A DNA stretch of 64,000 bases from Mytilinidion resinicola. Lineage: Eukaryota > Ascomycota > Dothideomycetes > Mytilinidiales > Mytilinidiaceae. This document shows, piece after piece, positions 21,890 through 31,303 of this stretch; positions within the stretch are counted from its first letter, which is position 1, and each line of letters begins with the position of its first letter. Made by a program: the position numbers and the translations under genes. Under the pieces are notes generated by a model. It did no database searches, was not told the origin of the DNA, and saw only the letters and a program-made list of their open reading frames with translations. The DNA lies in assembly GCF_010093595.1 (NCBI RefSeq), contig NW_022985444.1, forward strand, positions 1,310,654 through 1,374,653, given 5' to 3'.

Positions 21890-22115
21890 CTTCCTAAGAA
21901 CATAATTGTCCTGTGGACATCACCGTCTTAATACATCACTGTCTTAAGAGCATGTCTATCTTGAGAGTATAACCGTCTCAAGACGGGTCTATCTTAAGAG
22001 CATGACTCTCTGGAGAACGTCTTCGTCTTAAGATGCCACTGTCTCAAGACCACGGCTGTCTTAAGACTATAACTATCTTAAGAACATGCCGTCTTAAGAA
22101 CTTGACTGTCTGCAG
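21890..22115. repeat. Degenerate minisatellite built on CTTAAG
   Basis: About 12-13 units of roughly 17 bp share the core ACCGTCTTAAGA followed by a variable ATG-like spacer. Many copies contain the palindrome CTTAAG; others have TCTCAAGA or CTTGAGA. It begins 70 bp beyond the inverted repeat. Confidence 0.75.
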
Positions 22116-22352
22116 AATGGCCCGTCACCGATTAGACCACTTCTGGGACCTGCTATTCTATTCTGGCAGCAAAACACTGAATTCAGAAAGCCGCTGACGC
22201 ATGTAGTGATGCAGCAGGTGCCGTTCATATTGCTGCGGGCATACTGGGTACTAGGGGTGTAGGATAAACTCGAGGGGATGCGATATAGCAAGTGTGAGGG
22301 TGAAAATGGTGCTAGTTAGGAAAAGCAGGCTGGGGGTGAAGAAGCTGTGCAT
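22094..22352 (-). pseudogene. Frame-split cysteine-rich small secreted protein candidate
   Basis: From 22352 a 33-codon frame starts MHSFFTPSLLFLTSTIFTLT, a clear signal peptide, and stops at 22251. An overlapping frame shifted by one base carries NMNGTCCITTCVSGF, SVFCCQNRIAG and GDGPFCRQ, six cysteines in about 40 residues, and stops at 22094. Together they resemble a secreted cysteine-rich peptide broken by a single-base shift. A GT..AG pair (21 nt) would join the frames but is too short for a normal fungal intron. No family recognised. Confidence 0.4.
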
Positions 22353-22789
22353 AATTCGGTTTGGGGGGTTGCTGCAGATATTGGATAATTCTGGGGAGAT
22401 TGGGAGGAATTGGAAAGAGATGTAGGAATAAAGCTCTGATGGGGACTGGCTAGGATGGAGCTTTACATGTATATACTTGGCTGGTCGGAGGGACAAGAGG
22501 CCTTATTGCCTTGGAACTGGGATTAGGAGGTAGCATCCGCGCTGAAATGATTCAGGTTTAGAAATGTAGGCGGGGGCTTCTTCGTTCCTAGAACCTGGAG
22601 CCTGGATCGGCATGCTCTTAACTCAGGAGCTGTGGTGTTTTGGGGGAATAAAGCGGCAAGATCTGAACGGAATCCGTGATTAAAGCAAAATTCCTAGCAT
22701 TTGTACATCTTTCAGAATACATGTTGTAAACACTCGGTTCGGGATTCGTCTGGACGTTGTTCTTACTACGGATGATGTTTTAGACTCCC
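22353..22789. other. No gene seen
   Basis: G-rich plus strand near 22330-22430, otherwise unremarkable. No coding or repeat structure found. Confidence 0.4.
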
Positions 22790-23759
22790 TTACCACCCAT
22801 CAAGAGGTGGGGGGATAGTACTCGGTACTTTTGGTCTGCCGAGAATTCGTCGACCACATGGCGCGAACGAGCCCGCTCCCTGGACCATACAGACTTGAGC
22901 ACTACACAACGCCCCAAAATTATCAACCCCATCGGTGGTGGGAACCTTTACCAACTCGTCCAAATTCACATCAATCTTCACTGACCGGAGGGCATGCTTC
23001 GCGAAGCTAGATGGGAGGATGCTGGCGATGGCGAAGTCGATAATGGTAACAAGACGTCGGTCCAGGTCGAGGATGAAATTCTCGGGCCATATATCGCCAT
23101 AACAGAAGACCATAGGCTCATAGGCGAGGTTTTTGGCCGGCGTCGACTGTCTAGTAATGCGGATCCACTAATTTTTAGCGCACCGTTAGTTATATACAAG
23201 GGGCAACACGGGGGACCGGGTTACCTCGTTTAGATGTGTCTAGCTCGGAGACATTCTGGTAGTCCAGTGGAGCCGTGCTATCATCAAAGAGAGGATGCCG
23301 AATTGCCCCTCCGTCAATTCCGGCCGGGCGAGCATCTGGAGGCACAGGGATGCGCAGGAGCTCCTGGAGACCAAAGGCAACCAGGTTGCAGATGTCTTGC
23401 TTCCGAGTGGGGTGTTCCTTTAACAATTGGCCCATTGTCTTGCCGGGGATGTACTCCATAACGATGTAAGATACATGCATATAGCGGCAGGTGTAATAGA
23501 CTTTTGGAACCCGGACAGGCGACTGCAGCTGTTGGAGGCCGTGGTATGCCATCATCTGGGCAGGGACCTCGTTGCGCAGCACTGAACAGCCGTACTTTAT
23601 CCAGAGTTGGGGTGCGCGTGTGGGATAGGCAAGGTGCTTTGAGTAGCCCATCACTTCTTCGGTACAGAGGCGAGTCAGCTTCTCCCCGGTGGGAATATGG
23701 ACGCTGGGTGGGGGCGGGAGTACATGGAGCTCCTCTTCAAAGTCATGATGCTGCGACAT
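22790..23759 (-). pseudogene. APH-family (aminoglycoside/choline kinase-like) phosphotransferase, probably damaged
   Basis: The first part (23759 to about 23222) starts MSQHHDFEEELHVLPPPPSV and contains LWIKYGCSVLRNEVPAQMMAY, VPKVYYTCRYMHVSYIVMEYIPGKTMGQLL and DYQNVSELDT. The second part (about 23170-22790) contains MVFCYGDIWPENFILDLDRR, VTIIDFAIASILPSSFAKHAL. This is the layout of fungal APH/PF01636 proteins: a nucleotide-holding Lys and Glu, the catalytic HGDxxxxN and the metal Asp in IDF. Here the first His of HGD is Tyr. The visible donor (CGA G|GTAACC) and acceptor (TTAG|TGG) leave a one-base phase mismatch, so a small indel is likely. It is possibly an intact gene with an unusual splice; the substrate is unknown. 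Confidence 0.6.
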
Positions 23760-24380
23760 GATGGATACGGGTTTGCGAAGGTGGAGGGAAATCGACACTA
23801 AATTGCAGGCTCGGATTTCTGTTCGTGAACACAACTGCATCATTGTATCTGATCATCCATCGCTAGTTCAGCCAGCTTAAGCCATTCTTCGGTTTCGTTC
23901 GATCATGCATATATTCCTATGCAACCGCAATGAACCACGTCGGAATCTTGAGGTTTACACCTCAGTTTTTCGAGGGGTTTCATGCTCATCCTTGTACATA
24001 TTCGGCTAGTCAGATCAGGCGATACATAATTCCGTGTTTTCAAATTTCCATTCTATCACCACGCTTTCTGTTTTCGCGTCGCCTTTCCTTTTTTTCATCC
24101 TGAAATGATGTCGGGGTGAATTGGCTCTGATTTTCCTAGGTGGCTATCTGGTCATATATAGAAAGGGACTAACCCCTAGGGCTCGACGCTATCCAGTAGC
24201 GTAGATCAAGCAAGCTGAAAGAGACTCTCAGCGGGTACATACCAGCTGAGTCTCAACTGGCTTCTACAGGTGATGTTCCAGGCTATTTCGTCATAGTGCG
24301 AATTGACACAGGACCAAGTCCTACGACTATAACCTCGAGTTATTTATGCTAATAGCTAATTAGCTACCGTCACCACTAAG
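23760..24380. other. No intact gene seen
   Basis: AT-rich spacer upstream of the APH-like sequence. It may contain more of the decayed flavin monooxygenase that becomes readable at 24381, but I could not follow it farther. Confidence 0.4.
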
Positions 24381-24800
24381 ATAAAGCTCTTCGCCTCGAC
24401 CGCCATCCTTCCCTTCCCCCCGACGCTAGTCGCGCGCATGGCCACAACAATCGACTCGATTGCGCCAGGCAGGTTCGGCATTAACATCGTCACGGGATAG
24501 CAGGAGGCCATTTACAGCTAGATGAGCATTTGACCTGGAAACGCATACTTCGGGTACCGGTACGGCTACGCGACCGAGTAGGTGAAGGTGATGAAAGAGC
24601 TTTGGGCAATCGGCGCGTCGAATTTCAAGGGAAATCACTTCACCATGGCTTGACATCACAAATCGTGGCTTTGCAACAAGCCTATCCAATAGTACCTCAG
24701 AGCACCTAAGCGACCTCGAACGGCAAGCAGACTTGAAAGTTTGTAGTTTCGATTTGGTGTCTTCCGATGATACACTCCCGGCCATGGCAAAATTGGCTAG
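24381..24800 (+). pseudogene. Decayed RutA-like flavin-dependent monooxygenase (bacterial luciferase family)
   Basis: Frame 24381-24653 reads [38 protein letters not shown], then YFGYRYGYATE, VKVMKELWAIGASNFKGNHF, the signature stretch of RutA-type pyrimidine/alkanesulfonate monooxygenases (LLM fold). It is broken by in-frame stops at 24498, 24519, 24531, 24579 and 24651. By position, the stops at 24498 and 24531 replace Trp (TGG to TAG, TGG to TGA), and the one at 24519 replaces Gln (CAG to TAG). Up to 24800 some further similarity (SDDTLPAMAK) may persist in a shifted frame. The relatives use FMNH2 and O2. The gene cannot be functional. Confidence 0.75.
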
Positions 24801-24859
24801 CAGATTCTAGCGACTAGATCTAGCCAAAAGTTATGTGGGAGATCCCATGCACTAGGCTG

Positions 24860-27156
24860 CTATACCAACCAGATCTCCTTCCATTCTACCCCAGACGCGA
24901 CGGCATTCTCTACAGCTTTTTGTAGAATGACGCCAATTGCCACTCGCTCCGCCAACGCCCTGCCTCCAAATCGCTGGACCAGCATCACTTGATACGCACC
25001 CCAGTCGTCGTCATGAAACACGGTCCCTGGGTCTTCCTTCCATCTGACATCTTTCGATCTCGCGTCAGAAAGGAGGAGAAATTCGCCCATTGAGTCGGAA
25101 TTGTAAGATAATGTCGAATTGATCAGAATGTGACCACAGGGAGCGGCCGAGGCATCAAGTATCTCAAAAGCTCCGCTCTGAGGTCTAGGCATGTCACTGA
25201 ACTTTTCGATGGGTCGGACTCGGAGGCAAATGGCCAGTGTACAGAAGTGGAGTACTGGATGATCAATGCCCAGGGCCTCGGAGCCAGGAGGTATTTCTGT
25301 GGAAGCTGCGAGTCTGGTTTCGATGTTTGCCTCCGCAACCGGGGGGAACTCGTGGTGTGGGAAACGATAGGTGTTTCTATTGTATGCGCTGTGAGATAGG
25401 AGCCTCGTCGCTGGCTTCAATCCTTCATAGCCGATCCATTCAATCCAAGTATGCTCGGCACACCAGTCTAGAAGCTGCTTGTAATTCGAAAAGTAAGGCA
25501 TGGTTACTCGTCCTATCCATCCGCACCACGACCAGGAAGGCCATTTGCCAGGTCTTCTCCTCACTGCACGATTCGGATTCCATTGAAGGGCCCAATCGAA
25601 GACTGCGACCGGTAGACCAAAGAAGTGGTCAATGCCATCATTTCTGTCGGTCCTCATGCGGAGCAAATACATGTTGAGCATGCCGCTGAATGCAGCTAGG
25701 ACGTCGGAGTGCCAGGTGAGGATCCGACCGCTGTATTCGTATAGAGAACCAGCGTAGTCAGAGTGAGGATTTGCGTCGATGGAATTAGCATCAATAGCAT
25801 GTTTTGCCGCGAGGGTGTCCACGCTCTGGATCACTTGGATGCCTTCTAGAAACATATCTTCTCGCCAGGTCTCCCTGCGGCACTGAAAGAAAACCTGCCC
25901 ATTAATGAAATAAAGACAACGCTTCGACAACATCCGTTCCTGATATCTTCGTGCCATGGTTGTGTTAGTAGACTTGCGCACTCCTCGAATAGGTTTTGCT
26001 TAATATAGCATCGAGTTGCGACTTACGTCCATGCTCTCGATTCGTACACGGATTCATCTAATGCATCCCTCAGGTGTCTTATGCTTGAAAGTCGCACGCT
26101 GGGAAGCACCTCTTCAATGATTTGTGAACAACCTCTGGAGCCCTTCCGAACTCCTGGAAGTCCAGCATCAGCGCTGTCTCCGGTAGCCGCTGCAATGGTC
26201 AGGAAAGCTCGGTCGTAGATAGAATCCATGTACGGGATGTAATGGGCCTTGTCGGCGTCCGAATCCTGAATGATGCACAAGCTGTCGATCTGATCTGGTC
26301 AGAGTTCATTATATTGGGGGCGGACTTGACTATTTACCCAAAGATATCTCTCATGAAGAGTTGAGGTGAGTGTTATGGAGTCCTGGATCGTGCGAGGAAG
26401 CTGCCGCCAGACTTTCTTCAAAGCGCCAGGGGTAGCCAATTCGTCCAGATTTGTAGAAGTCAGCTTAAAGACGGTTGCAGATCCCCAGACGTAGCTAAGT
26501 GTTAAGTATATACATTCAGAGGACTCGTCGACAATGCATAGTCTCCATGTATCAATGACTCTTAACTTGGAGATACGACCCGAAGACAGCGAGCTCAGTG
26601 TCTCTTCGCAGCCCGCGCCGTGCCATCGGATGCAATATTGCATCCACTTGACGATTTGCTTCATCTTGATTTTATCCTGCGGAATTATGCGGCCCAGAAA
26701 AAGCCCTTTGCCCTCTGGGGTATCGTCTGCAAGAAGGGTAATGCGATGGTAATCGAACTCGTTTATAGATGGGCGCATGGAGACCATCAGACGCCGCACC
26801 TGTGGGCTGTTGTTGGAAGACACCAGGCCATCTTCGCCCCAGTATAACTCGCACTGTACATCTTTCTCTTCCTCCCTATTTTGGCCTCGAGGAGTCCCTG
26901 CCGCTTCAAGAACAAGTCGGCATAGGGGGCACCGGTGTGCTCTGCTGCGGACCTCTCTTAGCTGCCCAATATCCAGGAAAGCATCAAATTTCTCAGAACT
27001 GTCGGCTGAACTAATCAGAAAATCCTCGACCTTGAGGTTCAGGCTCGCGCAAGTATCGCACAGCATGGTGCTTTGGTCGTCGATAATATTCAAATCTTTC
27101 GGGCAGGCTCGGGGCAGGCCACCAGGCCACTCGAAAAGAACTTCACAAAAAGCCAC
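24860..27156 (-). CDS. HET-domain protein (heterokaryon incompatibility type)
   Basis: Three exons (27156-26338, 26289-26027, 25946-24860) give about 722 aa. The HET domain (PF06985) spans roughly residues 215-390. Motif 1 is YLTLSYVWGSA, motif 2 LPRTIQDSITLTSTLHERYLW joined over intron 1 to IDSLCIIQDS, then IYDRAFLTIAAATG, and motif 3 RAWTYQERMLSKR over intron 2. The N-terminal part has a Cys-rich segment (CDTCASLNL, CPLCRLVL). The C-terminal region includes WPSWSWCGWIG, typical of the large HET family. Some family members trigger cell death when unlike nuclei fuse; most are uncharacterised, so the role here is inferred from family only. The gene sits in the repeat-rich island and appears intact. 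Confidence 0.9.
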
Positions 27157-28082
27157 AACACTGCCAGGCGGGGTTTATAACTTATCACTAATTTACACGC
27201 ATTGACTATTTTGAAGCTGCAGATTAGTGTTATAGGACGCGTAGAACACGCCCTGAGCGTTATAGACCAATAGCTTTGATTTTCATTAATAATCTATTGC
27301 TCCGAAGTTGGTGCCTCCGATGTAAACATGGACAACTATTGCCCCCCTATTTTTAAGCATCTTAAACCCTATATTTCCTTCACTTTAATACTACTCTCTA
27401 TTTTATGTACGTGTAGAATCGAACTCTTTAAATCGTAAGAAGTGGATATCATACATTAGGCTTTCGCGTTGAAGAATAGTCCGATGTCTACAACATCAAA
27501 TGCGTGTTCCAAGGTTAGACCGGAAGAGAAAAGAGGGAACAAGGCGCCACACCTGTATTGCCAAGAACCGGAAACGTCTATCTGTGTTCCACAATGGTCG
27601 CATTCCCCTTTCGCCAATAGATCACCACCGAACCATCCTTCGCCCATCCAAACGGATCGTATATCCAGCAATCTTGCGGTTCCTCTGTGGAAGTGGTGAC
27701 CCTTGTTAATCCACTGATATAAGCGTAATCATGGCTGTACTCAGGTTGGAATTGATGTGAACTCTGTTGTATTGTAGATGCCGTAAAGGCGGACTATATA
27801 GAGGAACGAGATGAACTATCCCTTAGGGCGCTCCCTTGGTCGTTCCCTTGGCAGCAAGGAAGCACCACAACTCCGTAAGGAAGAGAAAGGAAGAGTAAGG
27901 GATACCTAGTGAACAGTATGAGTTGCTGATCCTAGGTTGCTGCAACCCGAGTGCTGTCCTCCTATAGACCCATCCCTCGAAACTGCTTTGTCCGGGGGCT
28001 ATCGGTGTTCCACTGCGCCCCCACTGTCCAATGTCGTCAATATGAGGGCCTCCGCTGAGGAAGTTTCGGAAAGTTTGTCTGT
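27157..28082. other. No recognised gene
   Basis: A 71-aa minus-strand frame at 27456-27671 contains CDHCGTQIDVSGSWQYRCG but matches nothing I know and has no clear start context. The rest is AT-rich near 27290-27460 and otherwise featureless. Confidence 0.4.
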
Positions 28083-28580
28083 TCATTCCCACCACGAAGC
28101 CGTTACTCCAACATCTATAGCGACGGCTATTGGTTTATCCTTGTAGATGACCAGGAACACCGGTCGCCCTGGCCTTTTCGCTGTCTTTTTTTGGGCACCA
28201 ACGTGGGTCGCAACTGTCGTTACTGCCTCTGCAACCTCAGCAAGTTCGTGCGGGCCGATTCCGAGAAGTTTGAACTCGTCCTGGTGCCTAAGTATGTGCT
28301 CGTACCCGGCCTTGGTATTACCGGTCTCGACCCATATAGCATTACTTCTCAGGCCGGGAAAGTATTGCTTTCTTTCATCAATAACCTTCCAGACCGATAG
28401 GACATCGGGAACAGTCATCTTGAGTCCGTCCCTGACCAATTGCCGAATGATAGCCTTTTGGTTCTCAGGCAGCGAGAGTGCATCCACAGCCACTTCGACC
28501 TCGACGCCGATGCTGAATCATTCGCTCGAGGACAGCTCGGATCCTTCCGGAAGTACAAGTAAAGACTGCCCTGACGCCAT
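28083..28580 (-). pseudogene. Unrecognised gene with an internal stop
   Basis: From ATG at 28580 one frame runs to 28083 with a single in-frame TGA at 28520-28518. It reads MASGQSLLVLPEGSELSSSE, stop, then GVEVEVAVDALSLPENQKAI, KMTVPDVLSVWKVIDERKQYF, YEHILRHQDEFKLLGIGPHE and RPGRPVFLVIYKDKPIAVAI. The stop is preceded by Ser/Glu and could be CGA changed to TGA. After the terminal TGA the same frame stays open for about 30 codons. I do not recognise the family. It could also be a shorter gene starting after the stop. Confidence 0.35.
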
Positions 28581-28910
28581 GATTGGTCGAAAGCGTAGAT
28601 TTTCCTGGCGTAAGAAATGGATGCTGACTGAGTCGAGAGATGAGTGCTTATAACGATGTTCTTCGGCTCGTCAAACGACAAGTAAATGCAGTGACTTTGA
28701 AGAAATGAGTTGCTTTCAGTGCTTGACGATCGCCATATGGAATATGAGCACCAATGATGGCAATGCAAAGTAAGTGAAATGAGGCTCTGGCAGCAGCCTG
28801 AAAATCAAGCAAGAGTATGGGGCTTGGGCAAAGAGCGCAAAGACGACGCAAAACTGAAGACGTCGTGGAGGGTGGGTGAACAGCGAATGAAGCCAGCTCA
28901 TACGTAGTGT

Positions 28911-29035
28911 AACAACGCCTGTTCCAAACCATGTCCAACAAAAGCCTTTCGATATGGTTCAATTTGTTTCGATAAATGAACGATTGTTTCGAAACGGGGT
29001 TTGTTTGGACATAGTTTGGAACAACGCCTCTTGTT
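28911..29035. repeat. Imperfect inverted repeat, about 30-bp arms
   Basis: GTTCCAAACCATGTCCAACA near 28921 pairs with TGTTTGGACATAGTTTGGAA near 29012 around a spacer of about 70 bp. AACAACGCCT also occurs as a direct copy beside each arm. It may be a small foldback or MITE remnant, or a terminator-like hairpin. Confidence 0.5.
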
Positions 29036-29327
29036 GCCAGCGGCTACTTAATTGGCTATAGAAATAATGAGTAATACGCTCTACCTTACCGGAGATACGT
29101 TCCAGTTCAGATTGGAGCCTACGCTGTCTCTTGGTGTTCCAGCCTCGCGCGAAAGTGTACGAAATCAGAACATACTGTAAGCATGCTAGATTAAACGTGA
29201 GCTTTGAATAAGATTGGCGTTCGGAAATTGAAACAGCGCCATGGGCTTTCAACAGGATGGTCGACAATCGTACTTGTCGGGGGCGGGCGTTTACTTTAGG
29301 TAGTTGTGGACGGAGAGTAGCCTTGAT

Positions 29328-29385
29328 CGGGCTAGATCCGACTAGATCCGACTAGATCCGGCTAGATCCGGCTAGATCACGCTAG
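29328..29385. repeat. 10-bp tandem repeat GGCTAGATCC
   Basis: Five to six copies of the unit, with A/G variants (GACTAGATCC), run in succession. Confidence 0.8.
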
Positions 29386-29545
29386 CCCCAACTCAAAGAG
29401 CCACATTATGCGAACGCCAACCTGAAAGCAAACGGGAATAGCAACAGCTTAATCATATGTTTTCCCTTCATATCCTCATACCCTCCAGAGAGTGTCAGTC
29501 ATAATGAAGGTCCTCCAGGCTCTCATCACGTACTAAAACACGGTA

Positions 29546-30449
29546 GTGAATGCTGTGCCTCTCCTTCATAGAGCAAAAGCCGCCGCCGTCGACGACAATA
29601 ACCTCGATGCGTTCTCAGAAGTCGATCCTAAGTCCGCGCCCGCTCCAAGAATGGAACGCAGGCCAAAAAACTCCTCAAATGGCACTAAGAATGCAGCGAC
29701 AACTTTCGACCCGGTCGACGAACCAGCGATATCTTTGGAAACTAAGTACGGTATTCGGATAGAGCTGGATAATGATGCAACTCGTACCCTAAGGATTCGA
29801 TTTTGCTCGGCGGATAAAGAGTCGAGCTCGACATTACGAGAAGACGAGCCTAGCTCCCTGTCTACAGCAGAACAGCCCGGCTCCCACTCAACGAACGAGC
29901 AGTCATCCTCAGAATCACAGCAGCACGCGATTGAAGAGTCCTCTACGACGAAGCATGACTCCGGATCATCTACGCAGACTTCGCCAATCGATGAGTAACC
30001 CGAGCGTGGATGGCGCTATCGAGTACTACCTGACTGGCACACATCATATTTATGGTACGATATGAACTGGCCTGGGAATCCAAACGATACTCCAGTCGTA
30101 GATTCTGAGGACATTGAGCAGCGATATCCAGCACTGTACCCATTCTATTGCGACTGGCAGGATGTCTGCGAAACCGATTTTGACAACAAGTTCGCTGAGG
30201 CCAGCGGTGCAGAGATATTCTCGGATCGTGGCCGTCTTGTTGCTTGGCAGGTTGACGGTTTTTTTGATGGCGTGCTGGCTAGCACTCCAAAAAGACGTTC
30301 ATTCCGTAGTGTACATATCATCTGACGGTGAATATCAGTTAGAGCGCGGTACTATGGAGACGGAATTCCAGAGATTTCTTGGTATTAAGGAGGCTGAAGT
30401 AGAGGAACGGGATTTGGAAATGAGTGCGTTGATGTATCTAAGACTCTAG
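29546..30449 (+). pseudogene. Broken gene of unknown family: one stop and one frameshift
   Basis: The first part (29546-29998) starts MNAVPLLHRAKAAAVDDNNL and has a Ser/Glu-rich linker ending TSPIDE at TAA 29996. The same frame continues as GWRYRVLPDWHTSYLWYDMN, WPGNPNDTPVVDSEDIEQRY and PFYCDWQDVCETDF to LVAWQVDGF. At a T7 tract (30259-30265) the frame shifts by one, and MACWLALQKDVHSVVY and EYQLERGTMETEFQRFLGIK follow to 30449. The continuity of a protein-like sequence across both breaks shows a single former gene of about 300 codons. I do not know its function. A sequencing error in the T7 tract could explain the frameshift but not the stop. Confidence 0.6.
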
Positions 30450-30850
30450 ATATACAGCATAGCCAGTCAAGCGGCTATCGCTGCATGCCGATGAGTGTTT
30501 TACTCCCTTCTAGCCATCCGGAAATATTTCTATGCTTGTTGACTTTGAAACCCGATCGGGCTCCACTTCCTACGCTCGGAGATAGCTGCAGGACCATTTC
30601 GCAGCTCAAAGCATTCCCTAGTAGCAATTTTCGTACTGCTCTATTGTACCGTTCCCTAGCGCACATACCGTTCTCTTACTCGTACCAATCCGCAACTTAG
30701 CACTCACATACCATCCCATAATTCGTACCATTCCGCAGTCCGTACTAGTTCCCAGGCCTATTACTCCGTACTATTACCCAGCTCGTACTACTCCCCGTCC
30801 CAGCGTGTCCGTACTTTCCCCAAGCTCTTAGTTCTCAGCTTGGTGTTTCT
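30450..30850. repeat. Degenerate CGTACT-type repeat tract
   Basis: From about 30640 to 30825 the motif CGTAC(T/C) recurs roughly every 17-26 bp (CGTACCATTCC, CGTACTAGTTCC, CGTACTATTACC, CGTACTACTCC, CGTACTTTCC). No gene is seen in the rest. Confidence 0.5.
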
Positions 30851-31303
30851 TTGCGGCTAAGAGTAATATATCGTGAATCCAAAATGGACGGGCCGAGGAT
30901 CTGCCACGAGCTCGACCTGGGCAATTCGTTCGTCTGGTTCGATATAGTATGCGTCAACCAGAACGATAATCAGGAGAAGTTTTGTCAAGTTGAGACGGCG
31001 GACGGACAAGATTCGGCTAATTGCCCAGGAGAAGACTCTGGTCGGCTAGCCGAGTTCCCAGAGGCCAGTAAGGCCACCTCTTTGAGTACAGCTGGCCGCT
31101 ACCTTTCTAGGAATTCGACTGGCCTTATAGACTGGCTAGCCGCAAAGAATTCGACTGGCCTGACAGACTGCGAATGGCCGCCCAGGATTCGGCTGGCCGC
31201 TGGCACAAATCCAGACCATGCTGAACGTAGACGACCCAGAAATAAGTCACCGATATTTGATGTAAATAGTCACATAGCAAGGAATCCAAGAGCTATAGGA
31301 TAG
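30851..31303 (+). pseudogene. HET-domain fragment
   Basis: A 150-codon frame contains NSFVWFDIVCVNQNDNQEK followed by CQV, which matches the central HET motif (W-x-D-x-x-C-x-N-Q-x-D). The similarity stops within about 10 residues; the rest (RNSTGLIDWLAAKNSTGLTD) is made from short tandem repeats of GAATTCGACTGGCC. The first HET motif and the RAWTxQE motif are absent. I take it as a relic, not a gene. Confidence 0.5.

Larger units (their letters stand above)
28581..29545. other. No gene; inverted repeat and tandem repeat
   Basis: Holds the inverted repeat at 28911-29035 and the 10-bp tandem repeat at 29328-29385 (listed separately). Minus-strand frames near 28650-28960 have no similarity I recognise. 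Confidence 0.4.

Noticed and set aside
24426..24785. A 119-codon minus-strand frame
   Set aside because: It is antisense to the flavin monooxygenase pseudogene, where the plus-strand similarity is specific.
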